Origin: CAVPJC01 sp963705155
Lineage (GTDB): Bacteria; Chloroflexota; Anaerolineae; Anaerolineales; UBA4823
Reading direction: 5' to 3'
NCBI GenBank assembly: GCA_963705155.1
Contig: CAVPJC010000014.1
Span: 124,001 to 188,000 of the forward strand
Length of the DNA: 64,000 bases
Every line of letters begins with the position of its first letter. Position 1 is the first letter of the stretch. Of the stretch, positions 18,149-28,578 are shown piece after piece. A program made the translations under genes and the position numbers. Under the pieces are notes generated by a model. That model was not told where the DNA came from. It did no database searches and worked only from the letters and a program-made list of their open reading frames with translations.

Positions 18149-19144
18149 ATGCATAAAATATTAGTCACAGGTGGAGCTGGATTTATTGGCTCGCACGTCG
18201 TTCAAGAACTAATCTCCCGCGGCCATTCGGTTACCGTACTGGATGATTTGAGCGGCGGATTTACCGATAATCTGGTAAATGGCGTAAATTTCGTTCAAGG
18301 ATCGATCACCGATGTTGAGTTGGTGGATGAATTATTCAAACAAAGCCAGTTTGATTATGTTTATCATCTGGCAGCATATGCCGCTGAGGGTCTCAGTCAT
18401 TTCATCAAGCGGTTTAATTACACAAACAATCTAATTGGCAGCGTCAATTTAATTAATGCAGCAATTAATACAGGTGTCAAGTGTTTTGTATTTACGTCTT
18501 CCATCGCGGTGTATGGGGCCACTCCTGAGCTGCCGATGACCGAAGAAACACAACCACACCCTGAGGATCCTTATGGTATTGCAAAACTAGCCGTTGAGCA
18601 GGAGCTTCGGGTCTGCAAGGATATGTTTGGTCTTGATTACATCATTTTTCGGCCTCATAATGTGTATGGTGAGCGCCAGAATATCGGAGATAAATATCGA
18701 AATGTTGTCGGAATTTTTATGAACCAAATCTTGCAGGGTAAACCCATGACGATCTTTGGAGATGGTGAGCAAACCAGGGCTTTCAGTTATATCGGAGATG
18801 TAGCTCCAATTATTGCCGAAGCGGTGGAGGTGCATGATGCGTATAACCAAATCTTCAACATTGGCGCTGATCAGCCTTTTAGTGTGAACGAGTTAGCGAC
18901 AAACGTTGCCCTTGCAATGGATACACAACCAAACATTGTGCACTTACCAGCCAGAAATGAAGTGCAAAATGCGTATTCATCCCACGACAAGGTGAGACGA
19001 ATGTTTGGAGATCGAAGCCCAACGACATTGGAACAAGGATTAGATCGCATGGCAGCGTGGGTTAAAAGTCATGGCGCCAGGGAGAGCCACAAATTTGGTG
19101 ATATTGAGATCATCAAAAATTTCCCTCCGGGTTGGCTGTCTTGA
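18149..19144 (+). CDS. NAD-dependent NDP-sugar epimerase/dehydratase
   Basis: A 331-residue extended short-chain dehydrogenase. The NAD loop GGAGFIGSHV is at the N-terminus, DDLSGG at residue 32 binds the adenosine ribose, and the catalytic set is TSSIAVYG plus DPYGIAK (YxxxK). FRPHNVYGERQNIGDKYRNVVGIFM matches UDP-glucose 4-epimerase-like enzymes. The C-terminal 25 residues (SHKFGDIEIIKNFPPGW) are unusual for the family. It makes an activated sugar for the neighbouring transferases. The exact NDP-sugar is unknown; 4-epimerisation is the most likely reaction. Confidence 0.87.
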   Translation: MHKILVTGGAGFIGSHVVQELISRGHSVTVLDDLSGGFTDNLVNGVNFVQGSITDVELVDELFKQSQFDYVYHLAAYAAEGLSHFIKRFNYTNNLIGSVNLINAAINTGVKCFVFTSSIAVYGATPELPMTEETQPHPEDPYGIAKLAVEQELRVCKDMFGLDYIIFRPHNVYGERQNIGDKYRNVVGIFMNQILQGKPMTIFGDGEQTRAFSYIGDVAPIIAEAVEVHDAYNQIFNIGADQPFSVNELATNVALAMDTQPNIVHLPARNEVQNAYSSHDKVRRMFGDRSPTTLEQGLDRMAAWVKSHGARESHKFGDIEIIKNFPPGWLS

Positions 19145-19156
19145 AAGGCGTCTGAT

Positions 19157-20065
19157 ATGACCAGTCCCCTGGTAATAACTGTAATCTTAAATACAAACCG
19201 AAGAGAGGATACGCTGGCGGTGCTTGATTCTTTGTCCAAGGGCGATTATCCAAATCATCAGATCATGGTTTTGGATAACGCATCTTCGGATGGTTCAGTT
19301 CAGGCCATCCGAGAACGATTCGCCTCTGTTCAAATCATTCCAATCCTTGAGAACCGGGGATACGCCGGTAACAACAATGTTGGCATTGAAGCTGCCTTAG
19401 CACAGGGGGCAGAATGGGTATTTGTTTTGAATGAAGATACAATTCTTGCATCCGATTGCATTCGTAAACTGGTTGAGGCAGGCGCGAGTATGCCTGAAGT
19501 GGGTATTGTGGGGCCTATGGTTTATCATCACAGCGAGCCAACCGTCATTCAATCAGCTGGAGGTGTTATCAATTCGAAATGGCAGACCTGGCATGCAGGG
19601 CAAAATGAAGTTGACCACGGACAATTTCCAGAAATACGCCAGGTGGATTGGTTGTCGGGTTGTGCAATTATGGTTCGTCGTGGAGTAATCGAACAGGTGG
19701 GGATGCTTGATGTGCGTTTCTTTTATTATTTTGAAGAGACTGAGTGGTGTCTTCGCTCTCGGAATGCTGGTTGGAAGATTTTGCATGTTCCACAGGCTCA
19801 TTTGTGGCACAAAGGTGTGCAAAAAAATTATACACCTGGTGCAAATGTCACTTACTATGCCACGCGCAACAGGTTTCTTTTATTTTCGAAACACAAAGCC
19901 CCAATAATTGCCTGGTTGATCGCGATCTGGGAAACCGCACGGACATTATTTAGTTGGAGTATACGCCCAAAGTGGCGTGATATGCGCGACCATCGCGATG
20001 CCATGTGGCAGGGGATGATGGATTTTATCGGAAAGCGGTGGGGTATGCGCGGTGCATTGAGATGA
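19157..20065 (+). CDS. Glycosyltransferase family 2, rhamnosyltransferase-like
   Basis: A 302-residue GT2 enzyme. The family start ITVILNTNRREDTLAVLDSL leads into VLDNASSDGS, NRGYAGNNNVGIEAALAQGAEWVFVLNEDT (metal-binding EDT) and WLSGCAIMVRRGVIEQVGMLD. FYYFEETEWCLRSRNAGW supplies the base region. The block order is that of WbbL-type dTDP-rhamnose transferases, but donor identity is not certain. Its stop overlaps the start of the AT3 gene at 20062 (ATGA), implying coupled translation and perhaps acylation of the sugar it adds. Confidence 0.87.
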   Translation: MTSPLVITVILNTNRREDTLAVLDSLSKGDYPNHQIMVLDNASSDGSVQAIRERFASVQIIPILENRGYAGNNNVGIEAALAQGAEWVFVLNEDTILASDCIRKLVEAGASMPEVGIVGPMVYHHSEPTVIQSAGGVINSKWQTWHAGQNEVDHGQFPEIRQVDWLSGCAIMVRRGVIEQVGMLDVRFFYYFEETEWCLRSRNAGWKILHVPQAHLWHKGVQKNYTPGANVTYYATRNRFLLFSKHKAPIIAWLIAIWETARTLFSWSIRPKWRDMRDHRDAMWQGMMDFIGKRWGMRGALR

Positions 20066-21108
20066 ACAGACAATTCAGCGCTTTAGGCGGTTTAGCGATG
20101 ATTTTGATTGTACTCAATCACGCGATTGAGCTTGGCCTGGGTTACCCGGAACGGCTTGGTTTTGCGTCTCCACCTGAGTGGTTTCATAATACGATGCTAA
20201 TTGTTCAGGGATTAGGGGTATTCGCTGTCCCTACTTTTCTTTTCATATCAGGAAGTTTCCTGGCATACGCCGCGCAAGGCGAACCGCCACGCCTGACACC
20301 TAAATTTCTGGCATCGAGCTTGCGAAATATTCTTATACCCTATGTAATCTGGTCAGTGGTATTTTTTATTCTGGTTTATTTTCATTGGTCCCAGGGATAT
20401 ACTCTGATGGGATATTTAAAGCACCTGGTTACCGGTTATCCTTTCCATTTCATTCCCCTTCTCGTATTTTTTTATGTACTTTCCCCGTTGATGGTGATTC
20501 CGGCTAAGCGATACCCGGTCTTGTTGCTGTTAGTATTTTTGATCTATCAATTTTTATTAATTGTTATTCTTAATCCAAATATCTTTGGATTTCAATTCCC
20601 CGGTTGGATGAATCGCCTGGCAGTACCAGCATTAAAAACAACAATGTCTGAATGGGGGTTATATTTCCCGTTTGGCTTGGTTTACGGCTTACACGTCTCA
20701 AAGATTCAGCCATTATTAAGAAAATATGCCTGGCTGTCGGCATCGATGACGGTGTTGCTTTTTATCCTTGCAATATTGAGCGGATTTAAACTAATATTGC
20801 TGCCGGCAGCTCGTTACTTGATCATGCTTTCTTTTGTTTTATTTATTCCTGCCATCCGCCGGGATCAAATTCCATTTCTACCTTTCTTCGAGCGGGTAGG
20901 TAAAATGACGTACGGTTTGTACCTCACACACCTCATTTGTATCGATTTATTTGTGATCCTTATTCAGCTTGTCTATCCACAGTTTCTGGGGTGGAGCTGG
21001 ATTTTAATACTATCGATGTTCCTGGTTGGGATTAGCACGCCAATTGCGTTAATGGAGGGTTTCTCGAAGGGGCGTATGCGCAAAATTTACCGGTACTTGT
21101 TTGGCTAA
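20062..21108 (+). CDS. AT3 family membrane acyltransferase, copy 4
   Basis: A 348-residue integral membrane acyltransferase. ATG 20062 overlaps the GT2 stop; the open frame continues upstream but the shorter start gives the family N-terminus RQFSALGGLAMILIVLNHAIELG with the conserved His. Further blocks are VPTFLFISGSFLAYAAQG, IPYVIWSVVFF, MTYGLYLTHLICID and the ending MRKIYRYLFG. It is more divergent from the other three copies (no WWTDRYR segment), so it probably uses a different acyl donor or acceptor. Confidence 0.86.
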   Translation: MNRQFSALGGLAMILIVLNHAIELGLGYPERLGFASPPEWFHNTMLIVQGLGVFAVPTFLFISGSFLAYAAQGEPPRLTPKFLASSLRNILIPYVIWSVVFFILVYFHWSQGYTLMGYLKHLVTGYPFHFIPLLVFFYVLSPLMVIPAKRYPVLLLLVFLIYQFLLIVILNPNIFGFQFPGWMNRLAVPALKTTMSEWGLYFPFGLVYGLHVSKIQPLLRKYAWLSASMTVLLFILAILSGFKLILLPAARYLIMLSFVLFIPAIRRDQIPFLPFFERVGKMTYGLYLTHLICIDLFVILIQLVYPQFLGWSWILILSMFLVGISTPIALMEGFSKGRMRKIYRYLFG

Positions 21109-21110
21109 CC

Positions 21111-22277
21111 ATGCATATACTTTTTTTATCCCGCTGGTATCCTTATCCACCGTCCAATGGCTCGAAAATCCGGGTTTACAATCTTCTGCGAGGTTTAGGT
21201 AAGGAACACAGCGTAACCCTATTTTCCTATTTTCAGCCAGAAGAAGGGCTGCCAGATCTTAATGCTATGAAAGAATGGTGCACTCATGTGGAGGTACTTC
21301 CTTACAGGAGTTTTCGACCCAACAGCATGCATGCCTGGGCTGGTTTTTTTAGCAGCACCCCTCGAGCTTACCTCGATACCTTTTCCGCGGAATTTAGGGA
21401 CAAAATAATTAGCCTGCTTCAGGAATTTAAATACGATCTTGTTATTGCTTCACAAATTGACACGGCGGGATACGGTCGATATCTAAAGGGTATCCCAGCT
21501 ATCTTTGAAGAGGTAGAAGTTAGTCATATTTATGAACGATACCATCATGCGACAAACATCATCAGCCGGATCAGAAGTGGAATGACCTGGGCGAAGCATC
21601 GCCAATATTTGCTTAAATTGTTCAAGTATTACAAAATATGTACTGTTGCCTCTGGAAATGAAAAACAGCTCCTTGACGGTATTGTACGAACTGAGCCGAA
21701 GATCGAAGTAATCCCTAACTGTATTGATGTTAAGACCTATGCAGGAGATTGGGGGCAGCCAGACCCAAATATTATCGTGTTTACCGGATCGTTCCGTTAT
21801 AATCCAAACTACGAAGGGGCGTTATGGTTTGTAAACCATGTGTTACCTTTGGTGCAGAGAGAATATCCTGGTATTCAGCTGGCGATCACTGGAGATCATG
21901 CGAATAAGCTATTTCCTGCTGGAGCAGGTATTCGCCTGACTGGATTCGTTGATGATATCCGGCCATGGTTGGCGAAGGCTTGGTGCAGTATCGTTCCAAT
22001 CTTTACAGGCGGTGGGACAAGACTTAAAATTTTAGAGGCTATGGCGGCGGGAACACCAGTTGTTTCAACATCCAAAGGAGCAGAAGGATTGGATGCGCAG
22101 GATGGCGAACATTTGTTGATCGCTGATTCGCCAACCGATTTTGCAAAAGCAATCATTGAATTGCGGAAGAATGAGCAATTGCACACAGAAATTGCCGTAA
22201 ATGCACGCAATCTCGTTCTTAAATCGTTCGATTGGCCGATCATTATGAACCGTTTTTCGGAAATTATCCGATTATGA
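21111..22277 (+). CDS. Glycosyltransferase family 4 (sugar transferase of exopolysaccharide type)
   Basis: A 388-residue GT4 enzyme. ILFLSRWYPYPPSNGSKIRVYNLLRGL at the N-terminus is the start typical of EPS sugar transferases seen next to exosortase-type loci. The donor domain shows VIPNCIDV, FTGSFRYNPNYEGALWF, LAITGDHA, GFVDDIRPWLAKAWCSIVPIFTGGGTRLKILEAMAAGTPVV with its EX7E-like end. It begins two bases after the AT3 stop and its own stop overlaps the next start. It is related in layout to the transferases at 32036 and 34622. Confidence 0.88.
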   Translation: MHILFLSRWYPYPPSNGSKIRVYNLLRGLGKEHSVTLFSYFQPEEGLPDLNAMKEWCTHVEVLPYRSFRPNSMHAWAGFFSSTPRAYLDTFSAEFRDKIISLLQEFKYDLVIASQIDTAGYGRYLKGIPAIFEEVEVSHIYERYHHATNIISRIRSGMTWAKHRQYLLKLFKYYKICTVASGNEKQLLDGIVRTEPKIEVIPNCIDVKTYAGDWGQPDPNIIVFTGSFRYNPNYEGALWFVNHVLPLVQREYPGIQLAITGDHANKLFPAGAGIRLTGFVDDIRPWLAKAWCSIVPIFTGGGTRLKILEAMAAGTPVVSTSKGAEGLDAQDGEHLLIADSPTDFAKAIIELRKNEQLHTEIAVNARNLVLKSFDWPIIMNRFSEIIRL

Positions 22278-23707
22278 AATCATTAAGTTCGAAATCAATG
22301 TTGTTCATTACCCAATTGGTAAAAACAGAAGAGGGGCAGCGACCGGCGTGGCTCCGACCGATTATTGTTATCGCCGTTCTGTTCCTTAGTGTTGCCCTTT
22401 CGGTACTTGGTAAGCCAAAAATCAGTCTCCTCGCAGGGGCTGCGATTTTTGGAATACCGGTTGTATTTGCATTTTTACGTTGGCCTCAAGTCGGATTAGC
22501 TGCATTGGTAGTGGCTAGTTTTCTAATACCATCCCCTTTCGGTCCAGGTAGTGCGGGTGCGGTCATGCACTCGGCAATTTTGCTCACCGTTTTGCTCACC
22601 CTGCTGTGGATGCTTGATATGGTCGTGCGGGAGAAACGAATCTCGATAAATGCGTCAATTACCAATTCGCCGCTGATAGCGTTAATGATCGTAGCGATCA
22701 TTGCTTTAATTAATGGCCAGATCAATTATTATTATCTGGCAAGATTGGCTTCTCCCATAGCTCAGATCAGTGGATTAGCGGTATTTCTTCTCTCTATAGC
22801 TGCTTACTTCCTTGGAGCCAACCAAATTAAAACCCAGGCCTGGCTCGAAAAGCTCACCTGGCTCTTCCTGGCTATTGGCGCAATATATATGATTGGGCGC
22901 CTTACCCCTCTTACAGAGCGGTTCATCCGCCCAATATTCCAATATGGATCAGATGCAAGTCTGTTCTGGACCTGGATGGTAGCTCTCGGCGCCAGTCAGG
23001 GGCTGATCAACACCAGGCTGGACAAACGATGGCGAGTTGCCCTGGGATTATTAACTGCAACCACAATCTATGTAGCCTTGATTTAAAATTACTTCTGGAA
23101 ATCTGGTTGGTTGCCAGCATTGGCCGCACTTGGTGTCATTATCTTCCTGGGTTTTCCAAAGTTGAGACCACTTGTTATTGTCGGGGCTTTAGTGGTAGCA
23201 ATTTTTTCGATAACTGACTCACAAGTTGTTGTTTCAAGTGAGGATTACAGCATCCTGACCCGGGTCGAAGCCTGGAAGCTGATTTGGAAGATCATCCAGG
23301 CAAACCCGATCCTCGGATTAGGTATGTCAAATTATTACTGGTATACTCCATTGTTTCCAATTTTGGGGTATGCGGTGAATTACAATTCACACAATAATTA
23401 CATCGATATCGTTGCACAAACTGGTTTGGTTGGTTTGGCGTGTTTCATCTGGTTTCTCTTGGCCTCTGGTTGGTTAGGACTCCGTTTAAAGGATGCGGTT
23501 CCAGATGGGTTTGCCAGGGCATTTGTTATCGGTGCAATGGGCGGATTGGCTGGAATCATTGCCAGCGGGATGTTAGGAGATTGGGTACTACCGTTTGTTT
23601 ACAATGTTGGCTTATATGGAATGCGTTCCAGTATATTGAGTTGGTTTTTCCTGGGCTGCCTGGTTTTTTATGAGCAGACCTATTTACATGGTCGAAAAAC
23701 CGGATAG
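22274..23707 (+). CDS. Wzy/O-antigen-ligase-like membrane protein (in-frame TAA)
   Basis: A multi-pass protein of about 477 codons, interrupted by TAA at 23084-23086 with the reading frame unchanged on both sides (ALI, stop, NYFWKSGWLPALAALG). ATG 22274 overlaps the GT4 stop. Roughly ten hydrophobic helices are seen. The large periplasmic loop near residue 340 carries RVEAWKLIWKIIQANPILGLG and NSHNNYIDIVAQTGLVGL, the Wzy_C signature. It would polymerise repeat units or ligate glycan to an acceptor. The stop is a nonsense mutation or a base-call error; no indel is needed to explain it. Confidence 0.8.
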
Positions 23708-23721
23708 TGCGTGTAGCCAAT

Positions 23722-24636
23722 ATGGAGCTATCGATCATTATTGTCAGTTGGAATACCTGTGATCTTTTACAGGCGTGCCTGGAATCGGTTTACCGGAATG
23801 CCCCAGACTGTCTGTTTGAAGTTTTGGTTGTGGATAACGCATCGAAAGATGGTAGTCTTGAAATGGTGCGTGGCCGGTTTCCCCGGGTTGTTGTACTATC
23901 CAACACGCGTAATTTGGGTTTTGCCTCAGCAAATAACCAGGCGATTGCTATTTCGTCGGGCAGGTATATTCTGCTTTTGAATTCTGATACGGTTGTTATG
24001 CCTGGTGCTCTGGAGAAATTGATTGAATTTTTTGAGCAACATCCACGAGCAGGGGCAGCCGGAGGGCATTTACTCAATCCGGATGGAAGTTTACAGTATT
24101 CTTGTTCTCCATCACCCACTTTGAGAAGTGAGGCCAGACGATTGCTGCGCATGCCCGGGGTTCGCACAGATGGATATTATCCGATGGAAACCTGGGATCT
24201 TCACAAGTATCATGAAGTTGATGTTTTATTAGGTGCATGTTTAATGCTTCGTAAAGAAGTCCTGAACACGGTTGGAGTATTGGATGAAACATATTTTATG
24301 TATTCGGAAGAAGTAGATCTTTGCCGGCGAGTTCAGTTGGCTGGATGGAAACTTTTCTGGGTCCCGAACGCTTTTGTTTTGCATCATGGCGGGCAGAGTA
24401 CTGGTCAGATCGCTGACAAAATGTTCTTGCAGCTCTACAAGAGCAAATTGCATTTTATTCGTAAGCATTATGGATCTTTGCATGGTTTCCTTTATAAAAT
24501 CCTCCTGGGGGTTGTGTCACTAAGCCGAATCTCCCTTGGAGCAGTGGTGTGGTTTGAGAGCGCAGAGCGCCGTAAGACCCATTTGAGTCTTGTTAAAAGT
24601 TACCGGAATTTGTTGTTCTCTTTGCCTAAGATTTAA
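23722..24636 (+). CDS. Glycosyltransferase family 2, rhamnosyltransferase-like
   Basis: A GT2 enzyme of 304 residues starting at ATG 23722 (MELSIIIVSWNTCDLL); an in-frame GTG at 23707 is possible. Blocks are VVDNASKDGS, NLGFASANNQAI, LLLNSDT for metal binding, VDVLLGACLMLRKEVLNTVGVLD and YSEEVDLCRRVQLAGW. HHGGQSTGQ near residue 225 is the conserved HxGxxS-type loop. A hydrophobic C-terminal segment (YKILLGVVSLSRISLGAVVWF) may anchor it to the membrane. It precedes the module C carrier protein. Confidence 0.87.
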   Translation: MELSIIIVSWNTCDLLQACLESVYRNAPDCLFEVLVVDNASKDGSLEMVRGRFPRVVVLSNTRNLGFASANNQAIAISSGRYILLLNSDTVVMPGALEKLIEFFEQHPRAGAAGGHLLNPDGSLQYSCSPSPTLRSEARRLLRMPGVRTDGYYPMETWDLHKYHEVDVLLGACLMLRKEVLNTVGVLDETYFMYSEEVDLCRRVQLAGWKLFWVPNAFVLHHGGQSTGQIADKMFLQLYKSKLHFIRKHYGSLHGFLYKILLGVVSLSRISLGAVVWFESAERRKTHLSLVKSYRNLLFSLPKI

Positions 24637-24694
24637 TCTCAACAGCATTGAGAAAATGATGTTTGATGGAAATGATCTAATAGGAGTAATTTCG

Positions 24695-24940
24695 ATGTCT
24701 ATTGAAGAGCAAATCAAGGAATATATTGCTAAGAACCTGCTATTTTCAGATAATGGGTTTCCATACCCTGACGATGCCTCATTTCTCGAAGAGCGAATTG
24801 TTGATTCTATGGGCGTGATGGAATTGGTGGCATTCGTTGAGGAGAAATTTAAAATTCGGGTTGATGATATGGACGTAACACCGGACAATTTTGACTCAAT
24901 CAATCGGTTGGCGGGCTTCATCCGCAGAAAATCATTGTAG
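24695..24940 (+). CDS. Acyl carrier protein (module C)
   Basis: An 81-residue carrier protein. ATG 24695 follows TAGGAG; the open frame starts earlier but lacks family similarity there. The phosphopantetheine Ser is in ERIVDSMGVMEL near residue 38. FVEEKFKIRVDDMDVTPDNFDSINRLAGFI matches the C-terminal helices of ACPs linked to exopolysaccharide and exosortase-type ligase operons. It is followed by an acyl-AMP ligase and asparagine synthase, a pairing known from such loci. Confidence 0.87.
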   Translation: MSIEEQIKEYIAKNLLFSDNGFPYPDDASFLEERIVDSMGVMELVAFVEEKFKIRVDDMDVTPDNFDSINRLAGFIRRKSL

Positions 24941-24975
24941 GTTGGGGATTTATTCCCTTTATTTTTAACGATTGT

Positions 24976-26535
24976 ATGAGCAAAGATATGAAGCTTGTCC
25001 AAAATTTTCTTGAATACAGCGCAGAACGTTTGCCAGATAAGGTCGCCCTGGTTTGTGATCAACGGCGAGTTACGTATGCCGAACTAAACTCACAAGCAAA
25101 TCGTCTGGCAAACGCCATGCGTGCTTGCGGTCTGAAGCGAGGCGACCGGGTAGCATTGTATTTGAACAACACCGTCGAGCTCGTGGTTGGGATCTTTGCA
25201 GTGCTCAAGGCTGGCGGAGTATTCGTGCCAGTCAACCCCACCACAAAAAAGGACAAGCTTGCATATATTCTTAACAATTGCCGCGCCGCCGGCTTGTTAT
25301 TCGAGACACGCCAAAGAGACCTGGCTCACGGTATTGTTGAGCGTGTGTCGTCACTCCGGTTTATTGTTGTATGTGGAGTCGCCAATCCGACAGAGAATTC
25401 CTTGCATTCCAACCTGTGCAAGTCTCAGGATTTTAATGAAATTCAGTCTGAATATTCATCGGAACGACCGGTTTGCTCGAATATCGATCTTGATTTAGCC
25501 TGTCTGATCTATACTTCTGGAACAACAGGTGATCCAAAAGGCGTCATGTCAGACCATTCGAATGTCATATTTGCGGTAGATTCAATCACCTCATATCTTG
25601 AGAATATCGAAGATGATATTGTGATTGATACATTACCCTTATCCTTTGATTATGGCTTGTACCAGTTGTTGATGGTTTTTAAATTCGGTGGACGGTTAGT
25701 GTTAGAGAGAGGTTTTGCTTATCCGGCGCAGATACTAAAGCGTATTCAGGAGGAGCGGGTTACCGGATTTCCTGGTGTGCCAACGATATTTGCTGTTTTG
25801 GTACGTATGGATTTGAGTGATTTTGATTTATCAAGTCTGCGCTACCTTTCTAACACGGCTGCAGCCCTGCCTCCAAGTCATATCCTTGAATTAAGATCGA
25901 AGTTTCCAATGGTAACTATTTTTTCCATGTATGGCTTGACCGAAACCAAACGCACACTTTATCTACCTCCAGACCAGATTGACAAAAAACCCGGGTCGGT
26001 TGGCATAGCCATACCGGGAACCGAGGTATGGATTGAAGATGAGACTGGTCAACGTCTTAAACCTGGCGAGGTAGGAGAGCTGGTCGTGCGCGGCAGACAT
26101 GTCATGCGGGGGTACTGGGAAGCCCCTGAAGCAACTGCACAACGTTACCGCCCAGGACCAATACCCGGAGAGCGCTTATGTTACAGCGGGGATTTGTTCC
26201 GTCTGGATGATGAAGGCTATTTTTATTTTGTCAGCCGCAAAGATGATATCATCAAGACAAGGGGGGAGAAAGTTGCTCCAAAGGAAGTTGAAACAATATT
26301 ATACGGCTTGCAGGGCATCCTTGAGGCAGCCGTTGTAGGCCTGCCTGATCCAATCCTTGGTCAGGCGGTTAAAGCTTTTCTCGTTGTTGAACATGGGGTA
26401 ACCATGAGTGAAGCACAGGTTCTGGCATACTGCCGCGCGAATATGGAAGATTTCATGGTACCAAAATTTATAGAATTTCGGGATGAGCTGCCGAAAACAT
26501 CATCAGGAAAGATAAAAAAGACCGATCTCACTTGA
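24976..26535 (+). CDS. Acyl-AMP/acyl-CoA ligase (exosortase-locus type)
   Basis: A 519-residue AMP-forming ligase. LIYTSGTTGDPKGVM, DTLPLSFDYGLYQLL, YGLTETKRTLYLPP, YSGDLFRLDDEGYFYFVSRKDDIIKTRGEKVAPKEVE and PKTSSGKIKK show every adenylation motif including the catalytic Lys. The SFDYGLYQ block keeps an Asp where amino-acid-activating enzymes bind an amino group. It lies 35 bases after the ACP gene and 28 bases before an asparagine synthase, as in the acyl-CoA ligase / Asn synthase pairs of exosortase-associated loci. The activated acid is unknown. Confidence 0.86.
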   Translation: MSKDMKLVQNFLEYSAERLPDKVALVCDQRRVTYAELNSQANRLANAMRACGLKRGDRVALYLNNTVELVVGIFAVLKAGGVFVPVNPTTKKDKLAYILNNCRAAGLLFETRQRDLAHGIVERVSSLRFIVVCGVANPTENSLHSNLCKSQDFNEIQSEYSSERPVCSNIDLDLACLIYTSGTTGDPKGVMSDHSNVIFAVDSITSYLENIEDDIVIDTLPLSFDYGLYQLLMVFKFGGRLVLERGFAYPAQILKRIQEERVTGFPGVPTIFAVLVRMDLSDFDLSSLRYLSNTAAALPPSHILELRSKFPMVTIFSMYGLTETKRTLYLPPDQIDKKPGSVGIAIPGTEVWIEDETGQRLKPGEVGELVVRGRHVMRGYWEAPEATAQRYRPGPIPGERLCYSGDLFRLDDEGYFYFVSRKDDIIKTRGEKVAPKEVETILYGLQGILEAAVVGLPDPILGQAVKAFLVVEHGVTMSEAQVLAYCRANMEDFMVPKFIEFRDELPKTSSGKIKKTDLT

Positions 26536-26563
26536 AAGTGCGATAGCATAAAAAGGTGACAAT

Positions 26564-28577
26564 ATGTGCGGTATTACCGGTACTTACAATTTAAATAAAT
26601 CCCATCCAATTGCAGAAGCAGATATCCGGCAGATGCTTGCTATGCTCAGGCATCGCGGTCCCGATCAATTTGGTATCTATCTGGATGATGAAATTGGGAT
26701 GGGTAGTGCACGTCTGAGCATCATTGATTTAAGCGGGGGTCAACAACCCATCTCCAATGAAGATCAAACAGTATGGATTGTGTTTAATGGAGAAGTCTTT
26801 AATTATGTGGAATTGCGGCCGGTGCTCGAAAAGGCCGGGCATCGGTTTACGACGAATACTGATACTGAAGTGGTCGTGCATCTTTACGAGGAATATGGCC
26901 CGGCTTGTTTAAATTACCTGAATGGGCAGTTTGCGATTGCCCTGTGGGATGTCACCCGGAAAACTCTTTTTCTTGCACGTGACCGGCTTGGCATTCGCCC
27001 CCTATTCTATAGCGTAGTAGACGGGGCATTGCTTTTTGCTTCTGAAATTAAAGCCATTCTTGCAGATCGTCGTATCCATGCGGAGATGGATCCCATCTCA
27101 TTGGACCAGGTTTTCACCTATTGGAGTACGCTCTCACCTCGAACGGCTTTCAAGGGTGTGTTCGAAATACCTGCCGGGCATTATATAATCGCAACCAATG
27201 GGCAAACCAAGGTGGAACGTTATTGGAATGTCCTGTTTGAGCCTGAAGAAAACAGGCGAAATTTCCCTGGAACTCCAGGCGATGATCATATCGATGATGT
27301 TCTTGAAGAGTTTTGCACATTACTGGTGGATGCAACGCAAATTCGCCTGAGAGCAGATGTGCCGGTAGGGGCTTATCTGAGTGGAGGTCTTGATTCTTCG
27401 ACGACCGCTGCCATTATCCGTAATTACACCAATAACCGGTTGGATACATTCTCAATTGCGTTCAGTGATCTGGAGTATGATGAAAGCGGTTTCCAGATCC
27501 AGATGGCAAAACTGTTGGGGACAGATCACCACGTCGTCTATGCTACACACGAAGAGATCGGGCGTGTGTTTCCGGATGTCATCTGGCATACCGAAACCCC
27601 ATTGATGAGAACCTCGCCGGCTCCGCTCTACTTGTTATCCAGGTTGGTGCGCGAGAACAACTACAAAGTAGTTATGACAGGGGAGGGGGCGGATGAATTT
27701 CTCGGGGGGTATAACATTTTCAAAGAAACTATGATTTGGCGCTTTTGGTCCAAGCAACCCGACTTACAGCTTCGCCCCCTGCTTCTGCGTAAATTGTATC
27801 CCTATATTGCGCAACTTTCTAAGAGTGGAGATTCTATATTTACGGGCGTTTTTTGGTAAGGGATTGAGCCAGGTTGACAATCCCTATTATTCCCATATCA
27901 TCCGTTGGGAGGATACAGCGCGGACGAAGCGATTTTTCTCGAACGAACAACAACAGGCGATTGAGCAGCGAAAAATTGAAAACCTTCCCGTGCCTATTCC
28001 TTCTGATTTTATGAAATGGCACCCATTACATCGGGCGCAATACCTGGAGATTACAGTTTTTCTGTCGCAATACTTATTGTCGTCACAAGGCGACCGTGTG
28101 GCAATGGCCAATTCGGTTGAGGGGCGTTTCCCATTTCTGGATTATCGAGTCGTGGAGTTTTGTAACCGCCTCCCGCCAGGGTTAAAATTGCGCGGCCTGA
28201 CAGAAAAATATCTACTCAAACGTCTTGCCCGCCGATGGCTTCCGGATGATATCTGGCGGAGACCGAAGCGCCCATACCGAGCGCCTATCCATCGAAGCTT
28301 CTTTAACCCTGTGGCAGCGGAATATGTGTATGACCTACTCTCCGACGATGCCCTGCTCGATGCCGGATTATTCAAACCAGCAGCAGTACGCCAGCTGGCA
28401 AGTAAGGTTGAAAATGGAGCGAGTTTAGCGAAACCGATGATATGGCTCTGGTTGGTATTATCTCATCACAATTGGTCTACCAGAAATTTGTCAAAAGTTA
28501 TCAAGCCGAGGCGCCACTTTCAATTGACGATGATGTTAAGGTATGCGTCGGTCACGCAAAACGAACAGGAGCTGTAG
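26564..28577 (+). CDS. asnB: Asparagine-synthase-type glutamine amidotransferase (frameshifted)
   Basis: Class II amidotransferase of about 670 residues. Met is followed by the nucleophile Cys (MCGITGTYN), then RHRGPDQFG, the Ntn-domain blocks, and the synthetase PP-loop YLSGGLDSSTTA near residue 270. Frame breaks after SGDSIFTG at about 27839-27841; dropping one T gives SILRAFFGKGLSQVDNPYYSHIIRW, matching family members. In polysaccharide loci this family may amidate a carrier-bound acid or a sugar carboxylate instead of free aspartate. It is followed two bases later by an NAD-synthetase-like gene, which suggests a joint amidation step. Confidence 0.87.
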
Positions 28578-28578
28578 C

